Assembly: GCA_021324885.1 (NCBI GenBank)
Contig: JAJPIF010000028.1
Location: 310,001 to 374,000 of the forward strand
DNA length: 64,000 bases
Direction: 5' to 3'
Origin: Pseudomonadota bacterium
GTDB taxonomy: Bacteria; Desulfobacterota; Binatia; Binatales; Binataceae
Program-made: the position numbers and the translations under genes
Shown here: positions 45,614 to 54,344 of the stretch, piece by piece
How the letters are laid out: every line of letters starts with the position of its first letter
How positions within the stretch are numbered: position 1 is the stretch's first letter
Notes under the pieces: model-generated
What the model was told of the DNA's origin: nothing
Database searches by the model: none
The model's input: only the letters and a program-made list of their open reading frames with translations

Positions 45614-46726
45614 CTAAGCCGATGTGCGAGCGGAAGGCGACGCCGCCGTGCCGCTGCGCTTTCTGAAATACGGAATGACGTATTTACCAAACAGGCGGAT
45701 CGACTCCATCGCCTGGTGATGGGTAATGCGTCCGGCCTGGACCAAACACATAATCTGGTCTACGCCCAGTTCCTCCCATTGCTTGATAATTGAGATGCAG
45801 CGGTTCGGATCGCCCACGCAGACGGTGCCGCGCTCCACCAGCTTGTTCATCTCGTCCGGGGTAATTTCCGACTCGGTGAAGTATTCGCGCCCGAACCATC
45901 CTTTCCAGCTATCGGCGCTCGCCGACCATTTCGCATAAAGCTGGCGCGCGCCTTCCGCATAGGCCGCCGCCGAAAACGCGCCCACGCGCAGCGCCTCGGC
46001 GTCGTTTTCCAGGCAGACCATCGGAGTAAAGGCGGCGACCTTGTTGTTGACGAAGGCGCCTACCGGTTGCGCGCCGCGAATCGCCTGGCGGTAGACCCGT
46101 ACCGCGTCCTCGGATTGGCCCGGCGCGGTGAGCGAGAAAGCGAGCACGCCCAGGCCCATCCGCCCGGCCAGTTCGAAGGTGGGCGGTGTCGTGGTGGCGA
46201 CCCACATCGGCGGATGCGGCTCCTGGAGCGGCTTGGGGATCACGTTGCGGGGCGGCACCTTGTAAAAACGCCCGTTCCATTCGAAGCGATCCTGAGTCCA
46301 CATCTTCGGGATCATCCGGATCGATTCCTCCCACATCGCGCGCGAGTCTTCGGGCGCGATCCTGAAGCCGCCGAGTTCCGCCTCGGTGGTGCCCCGCGCT
46401 GTGCCGAATTCCAGCCGTCCGTCGCTCAGGATGTCGAGCACGGCGGCACGCTCCGCCACGCGCACCGGATGGTTCATGGTCAGCAGCACGCCGCCGTGCC
46501 CCAACCTGATGGTTTTGGTTTCGCGCGCCACGGCGGTCAGGAACAACTCCGGGGCAGTGGAGTAGGAGAATCGCTCGGTGAAATGATGCTCGGTCTCCCA
46601 GACGTATTCGAACCCCATCTGCTCGGCATATTTGATCTGCTCAAGCGCTTCCCGATAGCAGCGAATGACGGCGGCCTTGTCATGGGGCCGCAAAGCGATC
46701 AGTTCAACGAACAGGCCAAATTGCAT
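45614..46726 (-). CDS. LLM-class (luciferase-like) flavin-dependent oxidoreductase
   Basis: 370 residues from ATG 46726, chosen because GGAGATC precedes it (the frame runs on to 46759). It shares with the gene downstream YAEQMGFEYVWETEHHFTER, IRLGHGGVLLTMNHPVRVAE, SDGRLEFGTARGTTE and PHPPMWVATTTPPTF. The two are paralogues within one minus-strand unit. Upstream lies the broken acyl-CoA dehydrogenase on the same strand, so this may once have been a longer catabolic operon. Confidence 0.9.
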   Translation of the reverse strand: MQFGLFVELIALRPHDKAAVIRCYREALEQIKYAEQMGFEYVWETEHHFTERFSYSTAPELFLTAVARETKTIRLGHGGVLLTMNHPVRVAERAAVLDILSDGRLEFGTARGTTEAELGGFRIAPEDSRAMWEESIRMIPKMWTQDRFEWNGRFYKVPPRNVIPKPLQEPHPPMWVATTTPPTFELAGRMGLGVLAFSLTAPGQSEDAVRVYRQAIRGAQPVGAFVNNKVAAFTPMVCLENDAEALRVGAFSAAAYAEGARQLYAKWSASADSWKGWFGREYFTESEITPDEMNKLVERGTVCVGDPNRCISIIKQWEELGVDQIMCLVQAGRITHHQAMESIRLFGKYVIPYFRKRSGTAASPSARTSA

Positions 46727-46920
46727 GCTGGATCTCCATGGCGCATCCCGCGGGCGCATCTATACCCGCCACTGGTTATCAGCAACATGTGGACCAGCCT
46801 ATGCGCAATGAATTGGGTGTTTTCTTGTCGCCCGAGAATACAGAATGGAACAGTGATGGCTCCCCAAGGGATGCATCAGCCTGGTCCGCAAGCTTCGCCG
46901 GCTGGTGAAGGACCGGAGCG

Positions 46921-47133
46921 CTGGAAGCGTCCGATTGGAAAGGCGAACTGCACGCGCGTGTTGCTGTACTGCACCGACATCTCGAAGGCCGCCTGGCAAC
47001 TCCCGACCTGGTAGGCACACAAAACCGGGAGCGCGCGCTCCATCGCTCGCGTCAGCGCCGCCCATCCAATATTTTCACGATCGCCCAACAAGGCTCCGGC
47101 GGGAACTTCAACGCCGTCGAAGATAACTTCGCC
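46921..47133 (-). pseudogene. Acyl-CoA dehydrogenase remnant, C-terminal half
   Basis: The minus strand encodes GEVIFDGVEVPAGALLGDRE, then GWAALTRAMERALPVLCAYQ and VQYSNTRVQFAFPIGRFQ. This is the typical acyl-CoA dehydrogenase order: substrate-loop strand, first helix of the C-terminal domain and the QFGxPIGxFQ motif. Directly after PIGRFQ the frame is lost. A neighbouring frame resumes with VLHQPAKLAD, recalling the family's QHKLAD. The middle part of the gene lies reversed at 47144-47263. No start or complete C terminus remains, so it is not functional. Confidence 0.75.
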
Positions 47134-47143
47134 CTGCCAGCTT

Positions 47144-47263
47144 AGCGGTGCGGGAGTTGATGGGATTAGCCTGCTGGTGTTGGATAAGCAGACCCGGGGT
47201 ATTTCCGCGCGCAATCTGTCGGGACTGAAAGAAATGCTCCAGCCTGAGGTGAGCGAGAGCTGA
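47144..47263 (+). pseudogene. Acyl-CoA dehydrogenase remnant, middle segment, inverted
   Basis: The plus strand reads SGAGVDGISLLVLDKQTRGI and SARNLSGLKEMLQPEVSES before TGA at 47261-47263. This is the acyl-CoA dehydrogenase strand that normally comes just before GEVIFDGVEVP. Here it points the other way and starts only about 10 bp from the beginning of the minus-strand fragment. Turning about 100 bp around would restore the normal order on the minus strand, so a local inversion is the simplest reading. The N-terminal third of the gene was not found in the adjoining 220 bp. Confidence 0.65.
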
Positions 47264-47486
47264 TAAGGCCTGAGTCTCGGCTAAGCCGTGTCAATTTATG
47301 CGCTAAAATCGTAATGCAGCGCTGAGCGGACCATCAAACCGGAATCGGCACTGGCCAGACATCCATCCCGTAAAGCCTGGGCATGCCTTCCGTCAACTGG
47401 GCAGGGCGGATACATTATCGTCAGGTTTGAGCGGGCGTTCGGGGCAGTCGTTGGCCGGCGCTCGAATCCATCGAAAGAGTCACGAG

Positions 47487-48608
47487 ATGAAAGCAGGAAT
47501 TGCGCTTACTTTGGCAGGACTGGGTCTGGAGCGATCGGATAATGACCTTTACCAGGAGGAACTGCGGCTGATCGACATGGCGGAGCCGCTTGGTTTCGAT
47601 TCGATCTGGAGCCTCGAGCACCATTTCACGGGCTACAACATGGTGCCCAATCCCACCCAGATGCTGAGCTACTTTGCGGCTCGCACGAAGCGTGTTCAGC
47701 TCGGCACCGCCGTAATCGTGCTGCCGTGGCATAATCCGGTGCGGGTCGCCGAGGATATCGCGCTGCTCGACGTTTTGTCGGGCGGGCGCACGATTTTCGG
47801 CTTCGGCCGCGGCACCGCCACGGTCGAGTTCGAGCGTTTGGACAGCCCGCAGGAGCAGTCGCGCGAACGCTTCGCCGAAGCAGCGACGATTATCCGCAAG
47901 GCGCTGACCCAGGAAGTGTTTTCGCACGAGGGCAAGTTCTGGACCATTCCGCCGACGACGATTCGCCCGCGCCCGATCTCCCATCCCGAACGCCGCTTCT
48001 ATGCTTCTACTGTCAGCCCGGAGTCGTCCGAAATGATGGCCCGGATGGGTTTCGGCGTCATGATCATCGCGCAAAGCACATGGGAGAAGGCGGCCGACGA
48101 CTATCATCGGTATTGCGACGTCGCCCGCGCCAACGGCTATACCGTCAAGGCGCCAATCGCGCTGATGACGGTGCTGATGTCGGAAGACGCCAGCGAGGCG
48201 CGCGAGCTTGGCGATATCTATATCGCCAAGGGCTTCGAGCACGTCGATCTCCACTATGGGCTTTCGGACGGCCATCTCGGCAAAATCAAGGGATATGAAT
48301 TCTGGGCGAAGATGGCGAAGACCTACTCGCGGCTGACCTCGCCCGAGGAGCGCGCCAAGGCCGTCGAGTTTTTCAAGAACCTGCAAATGGTGGGGACGCC
48401 CGCGCAGGTGCTGGAGAAGTTCCGTCACGTGTTCAGCCTCACCGGACTTGGCCATGCCGCCGCGCAGTTTTTGCCGGGCGCGATGCCGTACCACCTGGGC
48501 GAGCGCAGCGTGAAGCTGTTCGCGGAGAAAGTTTTGCCAGTGCTGCAAAAGGATCCCGCGTTTCAGCCGAAGGACCCGGAGGAAGCGGAAGTCCGGCCCG
48601 GCGCCTGA
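47487..48608 (+). CDS. LLM-class (luciferase-like) flavin-dependent oxidoreductase
   Basis: 373 residues from ATG 47487; an upstream in-frame start at 47427 adds residues not typical of the family. Family blocks include MAEPLGFDSIWSLEHHF, VQLGTAVIVLPWHNPVRVAE, LSGGRTIFGFGRGTATVEFE and FYASTVSPESSEMMARMGFG. It lies on the opposite strand from the other two LLM genes and is less similar to them. The 197 bp after it, up to lipA, hold nothing I can name. Confidence 0.9.
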   Translation: MKAGIALTLAGLGLERSDNDLYQEELRLIDMAEPLGFDSIWSLEHHFTGYNMVPNPTQMLSYFAARTKRVQLGTAVIVLPWHNPVRVAEDIALLDVLSGGRTIFGFGRGTATVEFERLDSPQEQSRERFAEAATIIRKALTQEVFSHEGKFWTIPPTTIRPRPISHPERRFYASTVSPESSEMMARMGFGVMIIAQSTWEKAADDYHRYCDVARANGYTVKAPIALMTVLMSEDASEARELGDIYIAKGFEHVDLHYGLSDGHLGKIKGYEFWAKMAKTYSRLTSPEERAKAVEFFKNLQMVGTPAQVLEKFRHVFSLTGLGHAAAQFLPGAMPYHLGERSVKLFAEKVLPVLQKDPAFQPKDPEEAEVRPGA

Positions 48609-48805
48609 GTTCGAAAGGCGAACGCTGGGGGGAGGCGGAAAACCCCGATTTTTTGTCTCAGCGCAACGTATGCGGGCCAGGTACGTTGCCTGAGCCTTTG
48701 CGCATTGCAGATTCCGGCCGCGAGTGGACAGGTGCTCCAACTCTCAACGACGGGGTGGAAAGCCTGACCCACGCAGGCGGGACGGATAACCGGAAGAAAA
48801 CCGGA

Positions 48806-49687
48806 TCAGTTGACGTGTTCCCAGGCGTGGTAGGAACTGCGCACCAGCGGGCCCGATTCCACGTGACGAAAGCCCAGCGCCATCGCGCGATCGCGCAAGT
48901 CGGCGAACTCCGAGGGCGGCACGTAACGTACCACTTCGAGATGGTCTTTCGACGGCCTCAGGTACTGGCCCAGCGTGATGATATCGCACTGGACGGCGCG
49001 CAGGTCGCGCAAAACTTCCATCACTTCGCAGTTATCCTCGCCCAGGCCGAGCATGATCCCGGCCTTGGTCAGCAGCTCGCGCGCCAGCCCGCGCGCAGTT
49101 TCCTTGGCGTGGCTGAGCACGTCGAGTGAGCGCTCATAGCGTCCACCGGGACGTACGGTTTTATACAGGCGCGGCACCGTTTCGATATTGTGATTATAAA
49201 TATCGACCGGCGCGCGGACGACTTCTTCGACGCTTTTGTGCGCGCCCTGGAAATCGGGCACCAGCACTTCGACGCGAGTGGCGGGACTCAGTTGCTTGAT
49301 GGCGCGCGCGGTGGCGGCAAAGTGCGCGGCGCCGCCGTCGGGCAAATCGTCGCGATCCACTGACGTCACCACGACGTGAGCCAAACCCAATTGCGCCGCC
49401 GCCTGCGCCACACGGACAGGTTCCTGCGGGTCGAGCGGACGCGCTCTGCCGTGAGTTACGGCGCAGTATGGACAGTTGCGCGTGCACACGTCACCCATCA
49501 GCATGAAAGTCGCGGTGCGATGGGAAAAGCATTCGCCGATATTCGGACAGCCGGCTTCCTGACACACCGTGTGCAGGCGCATGCGCTTGAGCAATTCCCT
49601 GGTCCGGAAGTACTCCGGCGAGGTCGGCGCGCGGACCTTGATCCAGTCGGGATGTTTGCGTTCAGCCACGATCAGCCTCGAAGCCAT
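48806..49687 (-). CDS. lipA: Lipoyl synthase
   Basis: 293 residues from ATG 49687, which lies inside the 3' end of lipB (26-bp overlap); a longer frame to 49768 would overlap further and is unlikely. Both iron-sulphur clusters are visible: CQEAGCPNIGEC for the auxiliary cluster, and CTRNCPYC for the radical SAM cluster. The C-terminal RSSYHA serine motif is present. It inserts two sulphurs into octanoyl groups on lipoyl domains, here presumably those of the pyruvate dehydrogenase E2 encoded in the same operon. Confidence 0.95.
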   Translation of the reverse strand: MASRLIVAERKHPDWIKVRAPTSPEYFRTRELLKRMRLHTVCQEAGCPNIGECFSHRTATFMLMGDVCTRNCPYCAVTHGRARPLDPQEPVRVAQAAAQLGLAHVVVTSVDRDDLPDGGAAHFAATARAIKQLSPATRVEVLVPDFQGAHKSVEEVVRAPVDIYNHNIETVPRLYKTVRPGGRYERSLDVLSHAKETARGLARELLTKAGIMLGLGEDNCEVMEVLRDLRAVQCDIITLGQYLRPSKDHLEVVRYVPPSEFADLRDRAMALGFRHVESGPLVRSSYHAWEHVN

Positions 49688-50372
49688 GATGGTTGGCGGT
49701 GGGAGACACGCGCCAGACCTCGGCGGCGTCGAGCTGCGCGAGCGAGTCATAACCCAGTTCTGCTCCAAGGCAGTCCGCGAGCGCTGCAGCCACCTGCGCC
49801 ACGTCGATGCCCGCCTGCCCTTCGCTTGCCATCGACGTCATCCGGCAACCTTCGATGCCGCACGGTACGATCCAGTCAAAGAAGCGCAAATCGCAGTTGA
49901 CGTTGAGCGCCAATCCATGCAGCGTGACCCATCGCCGGATGCCGACGCCGATCGACGCGATCTTGCGCGCTCCAACCCACACGCCGGTCAGCTTCTCGCG
50001 CCGCGCCGCCTCGATTCCATAACGGCCGAGGGTTTGAACGATGGCCCGTTCCAGCCTGCGCAGATACAGATGCACGTCGCGCTCCGGACCTTCCAGCGCA
50101 ATGATTGGGTAGGCGATCAACTGTCCCGGACCATGATAAGTGACCTGACCGCCGCGCGAAACCCGATACACAGGCACGCCAGGTGGAGGTGCAAGGAGAA
50201 AATCCTTGTTGGCGCCGCGTCCGAGCGTATAGACGTGTGGATGCTCCAGCAGCAGCAGGAGGTCGCCGATCTCTTGCGCCTGGCGCGCCGCAACCAGCGC
50301 GTCCTGGAGACTGCAGGCTCTTTCGTAATCGACGCGTCCGAGCCAGGCCACTGACAGCGTGGGTTGTTCCAT
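49662..50372 (-). CDS. lipB: Octanoyl-[acyl-carrier-protein]:protein N-octanoyltransferase
   Basis: 236 residues with the LipB signature RGGQVTYHGPGQLIAYPII, the catalytic lysine in VGARKIASIGV and the catalytic cysteine in IVPCGIEGC. It transfers octanoate from acyl carrier protein to lipoyl domains, the step before lipA. It is two bases downstream of the lpd stop and overlaps lipA, so the order lpd-lipB-lipA is translationally tight. Confidence 0.95.
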   Translation of the reverse strand: MEQPTLSVAWLGRVDYERACSLQDALVAARQAQEIGDLLLLLEHPHVYTLGRGANKDFLLAPPPGVPVYRVSRGGQVTYHGPGQLIAYPIIALEGPERDVHLYLRRLERAIVQTLGRYGIEAARREKLTGVWVGARKIASIGVGIRRWVTLHGLALNVNCDLRFFDWIVPCGIEGCRMTSMASEGQAGIDVAQVAAALADCLGAELGYDSLAQLDAAEVWRVSPTANHHGFEADRG

Positions 50373-50374
50373 CG

Positions 50375-51784
50375 TCAGAAATTGATTGCTTCGCCCTCCG
50401 CGGCAAGCGCAGCTTCCATCACAGTTTCGGACAAAGTCGGATGGGGATGGACGGTGCGGCCGAACTCCAGGGTGGTGGCTTCCAGCGTTTTTCCCAGCAC
50501 GACTTCCGAAATCAGGTCGGTAGCGCCGTGCCCGATGATCTGGCAGCCAATAACCTCGCCGTATTTTTTTCCTGCCACAAGTTTGACGAAGCCCTCGACG
50601 TGATTAACCGCAACCGCTTTGCCATTGGCGCGGAAGGGGAACTTGCCGATTTTTACTTCGATGCCGGCTGCCCGGGCCGCGGCTTCCGTCATTCCGATAG
50701 TGGCGACTTCGGGTTGGCAGTAAACGCAGGCGGGGATGTTGAGCAGGTCGAAGCCGGGTTCGCGCGCTCCGGCCATGATCTCGACTGCCGCGATACCCTC
50801 GGCCGATGCCTTGTGCGCCAGCAGCGGCGGTCTGATCACATCGCCGATCGCATAAATCTCCGAGCGGGAGGCGCGAAACGAATCGTCGATCCTGATGAAT
50901 CCGCCGGGCGCCAGTTCGACGCCGACTTTGTCCAGACCCAGACCGTCGCTGTTGGGAACGCGTCCGACCGCCACCAGCACCATCTCAGCTTCGACCGTCC
51001 TGCTCTGGCCGTTATTGTCAACCGTCACGGTCCATCGATCGCCGTGGCGTGCCGCCGACTTGTAACCATGACCGAGCAGCAAGTCGATCTTGCGCTTGAG
51101 GAGTGAGCGGCGCAGTTCTTCGGCGATTTCGGCGTCACACCCGGGTAGCACCTGCTTTTCCAGTTCGATGATCGTCACCTTGGCGCCGAAGCAGTGGTAG
51201 AAATAAGCGAACTCAAGCCCTACGGCGCCGGCGCCAATCACCGCGATACTTTCCGGAAGTTGATCATAAACCAGCGCTTCGCGGCTGGTCAGCATCCCAT
51301 CGCCGATCGTCATCCCGGGGAAAAGCCGCTCACGCGAGCCGGTGGCGATTAGTATGCGGTCCGCCTCAATGGTGTTGACCGCAGGCGCCTTGCCGTCGCT
51401 GCGGGAGAGCGTCAGCCGGTCGGGTGCGGCGAAGGCGGCGCTGGCTTCAAACAGGTCGATATTGTTTTTGCGCAACAGAAAACGAACGCCGCGCGAAAGC
51501 TTGTCGGCGGCTTCACGGCTGCGCGCGATTACGCGCGCGAAATCGAAGGTGACGTCGCCGGTCTGGATGCCGTGTTCCCGGCCGGCGGCGGCGATGATCT
51601 CCATCGTCTCGGCCGAATTGAGAAGCGCTTTGGAGGGAATACATCCCCAGTTCAGGCAGACGCCGCCGGGGCGATCGCGCTCGATCACGCAAGTGCGCAT
51701 CTTGAGTTGGCTGGCGCGAATGGCCGCTTCGTAACCCCCCGGTCCTGATCCTATGACTGCAAGGTCGTAGCGATTGTTCGCCAC
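50375..51784 (-). CDS. lpdA: Dihydrolipoyl dehydrogenase (E3)
   Basis: A 469-residue FAD/NAD disulphide oxidoreductase. It has the FAD fold VIGSGPGGYEAAIRA, the redox disulphide GGVCLNWGCIPSKALL, the NAD-binding VIGAGAVGLEFAYFY, the YAIGDV block and the C-terminal HPHPTLSE with the catalytic His-Glu pair. It reoxidises dihydrolipoyl groups of E2 and makes NADH. It lies 22 bp after the E2 gene in the pdh operon. Confidence 0.96.
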   Translation of the reverse strand: MANNRYDLAVIGSGPGGYEAAIRASQLKMRTCVIERDRPGGVCLNWGCIPSKALLNSAETMEIIAAAGREHGIQTGDVTFDFARVIARSREAADKLSRGVRFLLRKNNIDLFEASAAFAAPDRLTLSRSDGKAPAVNTIEADRILIATGSRERLFPGMTIGDGMLTSREALVYDQLPESIAVIGAGAVGLEFAYFYHCFGAKVTIIELEKQVLPGCDAEIAEELRRSLLKRKIDLLLGHGYKSAARHGDRWTVTVDNNGQSRTVEAEMVLVAVGRVPNSDGLGLDKVGVELAPGGFIRIDDSFRASRSEIYAIGDVIRPPLLAHKASAEGIAAVEIMAGAREPGFDLLNIPACVYCQPEVATIGMTEAAARAAGIEVKIGKFPFRANGKAVAVNHVEGFVKLVAGKKYGEVIGCQIIGHGATDLISEVVLGKTLEATTLEFGRTVHPHPTLSETVMEAALAAEGEAINF

Positions 51785-51806
51785 CCTGTGCTCCTTTCCC
51801 GTACGG

Positions 51807-53276
51807 CTAAACCAGAAGACTGGCGGGATTTTCGAGAAATCGCTTCATCTCCTGGAGGAAGCGTCCGGCCACCACGCCGTCGACGATGCGATGGTCGCAC
51901 GACACCGTCAGCATCATGGTGGTTCCGACCGCCACCTGCCCGTTACGCACCACCGGACGTTCCTTGATTGCGCTGACCGCCAGAATCGCGGCTTGCGGCG
52001 GCACGATCACGGCAGAGAAATGCTCGATCCCAAGCATCCCCATATTCGAGATTGAGAAAGTCGCGCCCGATAATTCATCGGCGGTAAATCCGCCCTGTGC
52101 CGCTTTGGCGACCAGCCGATGGGCGGCGCGCGCGATCTCGGGCAGCGTCAGTTGCTGGCATTCCTTGATTACCGGAACTATTAGCCCGTCTTCGACCGCC
52201 ACCGCCATCCCGATATTGATGCTCGGATGGATGCGGATTCCATCGTTTTCGAAACTCGCGTTCATGCGCGGATAGCGTCCCAGCGCCAGCGTGCAGGCCT
52301 TGATCACGATGTCGTTGTAGGTGATGGCTTCGTCGAACAGTTCGGTGGCTTCCAGCGATTTCTTCAGCCGCACCGCTTCTTCCATGTCTATTTCCATGGT
52401 GACATAGAAATGCGGGATCTCACGCTTGGAGGTGGCCATCCGCTGCGCGATAGTGCGCCGCATCTTGGAGAGTTCTTCCCAGGTGCCCGGCAAACCTTCG
52501 CGCGGCGTCACCAGCCGGCGTTGGCGGAACAGTTGCTGCTGGCGCAGGAAATTGTCGATGTCGCGTTTGGTGATGCGGCCCTCCGGACCCGTTCCCTGTA
52601 CCTGAGCGAGATCTACGCCCGCTTCTTCAGCCGCGCGCCGCGCTAATGGCGACGCCTTGATTTTGGCCTGGTCGCCATGCTCATGCGCCGGAGCGGTGGT
52701 CCGAGGTGGCACGCTCGCGGGCCGCATCGCCGCGGTATCCCGCGTTGCGCCAGCCGGTTCGCGTTCAGGCTCTGGACGCGGCATGGCTTTAGGTTCGGGG
52801 CCGTCGCCGCCGGGTTCCGGATGAGACGGCTTGGCGGCTTCCGCTGGCGGTGCGGCGCCGTTGGATGCTTCAGGCTCTTCGGCTTCTTTCAACGAGCGCT
52901 TCCTGACCGCGACCGGACGCGATGCGGCGCGCGGCGGCTGAGCAGCCTGAACCGGTGCACTTTCGGGCTGCTCAGCGGCGGGCGCGAGTTCGGCCAGGGC
53001 TCCGGGGGAAGGTGGCGCCGCTGGTTTGATCTCCTCCCCGGGAGCGGCCAGGCGCGCGATCGGCGCGCCGACCGGAGCGCTTTCACCTTCGGCCAGAAGG
53101 ATTTCCTGCATCACGCCGTCGTCAAACGCTTCCATCACCATGTCGGCCTTGTCGGTTTCCACCTCGGCCAACGGCTCGCCATGAGTGACCTTGTCTCCGG
53201 GATGCTTGAGCCAACGGAGGATTTTTCCTTCCTCCATGGTGTCGGAGAGTTTCGGCATCGTGATATCAATACTCAT
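51807..53276 (-). CDS. pdhC: Dihydrolipoamide acetyltransferase (pyruvate dehydrogenase E2)
   Basis: 489 residues with one N-terminal lipoyl domain (lysine in VETDKADMVMEAF, residue about 43) and a long Ala/Pro/Glu-rich linker (about 85-205). A subunit-binding domain follows (ASPLARRAAEEAGVDLAQVQ, then GTGPEGRITKRDID), and then the catalytic core ending in SCDHRIVDGVVAGRFL (His and Asp of the acetyltransferase). It moves the acetyl group from E1 to CoA. The linker is richer in Pro and Glu than usual. It sits between pdhB and lpdA. Confidence 0.95.
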   Translation of the reverse strand: MSIDITMPKLSDTMEEGKILRWLKHPGDKVTHGEPLAEVETDKADMVMEAFDDGVMQEILLAEGESAPVGAPIARLAAPGEEIKPAAPPSPGALAELAPAAEQPESAPVQAAQPPRAASRPVAVRKRSLKEAEEPEASNGAAPPAEAAKPSHPEPGGDGPEPKAMPRPEPEREPAGATRDTAAMRPASVPPRTTAPAHEHGDQAKIKASPLARRAAEEAGVDLAQVQGTGPEGRITKRDIDNFLRQQQLFRQRRLVTPREGLPGTWEELSKMRRTIAQRMATSKREIPHFYVTMEIDMEEAVRLKKSLEATELFDEAITYNDIVIKACTLALGRYPRMNASFENDGIRIHPSINIGMAVAVEDGLIVPVIKECQQLTLPEIARAAHRLVAKAAQGGFTADELSGATFSISNMGMLGIEHFSAVIVPPQAAILAVSAIKERPVVRNGQVAVGTTMMLTVSCDHRIVDGVVAGRFLQEMKRFLENPASLLV

Positions 53277-53351
53277 TTTTGCCTGCCCTCTTGAGGTTCG
53301 ACAGCGCCGCGGTCTTCACCGTCCAGGATAAAAGGCCGCCCCAGGCGGCGA

Positions 53352-54326
53352 TCATGAGATACGCTCAACCGCTCGGACGATCTTATCCGGCGAAGGCAGG
53401 GCGGCGGCTTCGAGATGGCGATTGTACGGCATCGGGACATCGGCGCTGGCCACGCGCTGGATCGGGGCATCGAGATCATCGAAGGCGGCCTGATAGATTT
53501 GCGCGGCCACCTCAGCTCCCGCGCCGCCGGTCAGCCATCCTTCGTAAACCACCACGGCGCGCGCGGTCTTCCTGACCGATTCGAGGACCGTTGCGATATC
53601 CAACGGATTAAGCGTGCGCAGGTCGATCACTTCGGCGTCCGTGCCCTGGTTCTCCAGAAGATCGGCGGCAATGAGCGCGTCGTGAACCGTTTTGGAGTAG
53701 GCGATGATGGTGACGTCCTTGCCCTCGCGCACCACTTTGGCCTGTCCAAACGGCACCAGGTAGTCCTCGTCCTCCGGAACCTCCCCCTTCATTCCATAAA
53801 GCGATTCATGTTCGAGGAACATCACCGGATCTTCCTGACGGATTGCGTATTTGAGCATGCCCTTGGCGTCGGCAGCGGTGGCTGGAAGGGCGACGCGAAT
53901 GCCCGGGCAATGGACGAAGTATGCTTCGAGGCTTTGACTGTGCTGCGCGCCCAGTTGATGGCCGCCGCCTTGCGGCGCGCGAATCACCAACGGCACCTTG
54001 GTCTGACCGCCGAACATGTAGCGAGCCTTGGCAGCAGTGTTGACGATCTGATCGATCGCGAGCAGGGCAAAGTTGATGGTCATCAGTTCGACCACTGGAC
54101 GCAATCCGCCCATCGCCGCGCCCACGCCGGCGCCGACGATCGTCAGCTCCGAAATCGGAGTGTCGCGCACGCGCTTTTCGCCGTAGGTGGCGATCAATCC
54201 GTCGGTGACTTTGAATGCGCCACCGAAGTAGCCGACCTCTTCACCCATGATGAAGACTCGTTCGTCGCGGTCGAGCTCCTCGCGCAGCGCCTGGTTTAAT
54301 GCTTCACGGTAAGTGATCAGCGCCAT
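53352..54326 (-). CDS. pdhB: Pyruvate dehydrogenase E1 beta subunit
   Basis: 324 residues of the transketolase-like beta subunit: FIMGEEVGYFGGAFKVTDGL, TPISELTIVGAGVGAAMGGL, PLVIRAPQGGGHQLGAQHSQ and a C-terminal domain with VVYEGWLTGGAGAEVAA. With E1 alpha it decarboxylates pyruvate and reductively acetylates lipoyl-E2. Branched-chain 2-oxoacid dehydrogenases share this fold, but the neighbours and motifs favour pyruvate. It follows pdhA by 18 bp and is separated by 75 bp from pdhC. Confidence 0.94.
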   Translation of the reverse strand: MALITYREALNQALREELDRDERVFIMGEEVGYFGGAFKVTDGLIATYGEKRVRDTPISELTIVGAGVGAAMGGLRPVVELMTINFALLAIDQIVNTAAKARYMFGGQTKVPLVIRAPQGGGHQLGAQHSQSLEAYFVHCPGIRVALPATAADAKGMLKYAIRQEDPVMFLEHESLYGMKGEVPEDEDYLVPFGQAKVVREGKDVTIIAYSKTVHDALIAADLLENQGTDAEVIDLRTLNPLDIATVLESVRKTARAVVVYEGWLTGGAGAEVAAQIYQAAFDDLDAPIQRVASADVPMPYNRHLEAAALPSPDKIVRAVERIS

Positions 54327-54344
54327 TGCAGTACCGCTCTCTGG

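Noticed and set aside
46779-47065. Alternative minus-strand frames over the acyl-CoA dehydrogenase remnant as intact small genes
   Set aside because: Only short pieces match the dehydrogenase order (such as VLHQPAKLAD); they are frameshifted remnants, not separate genes.
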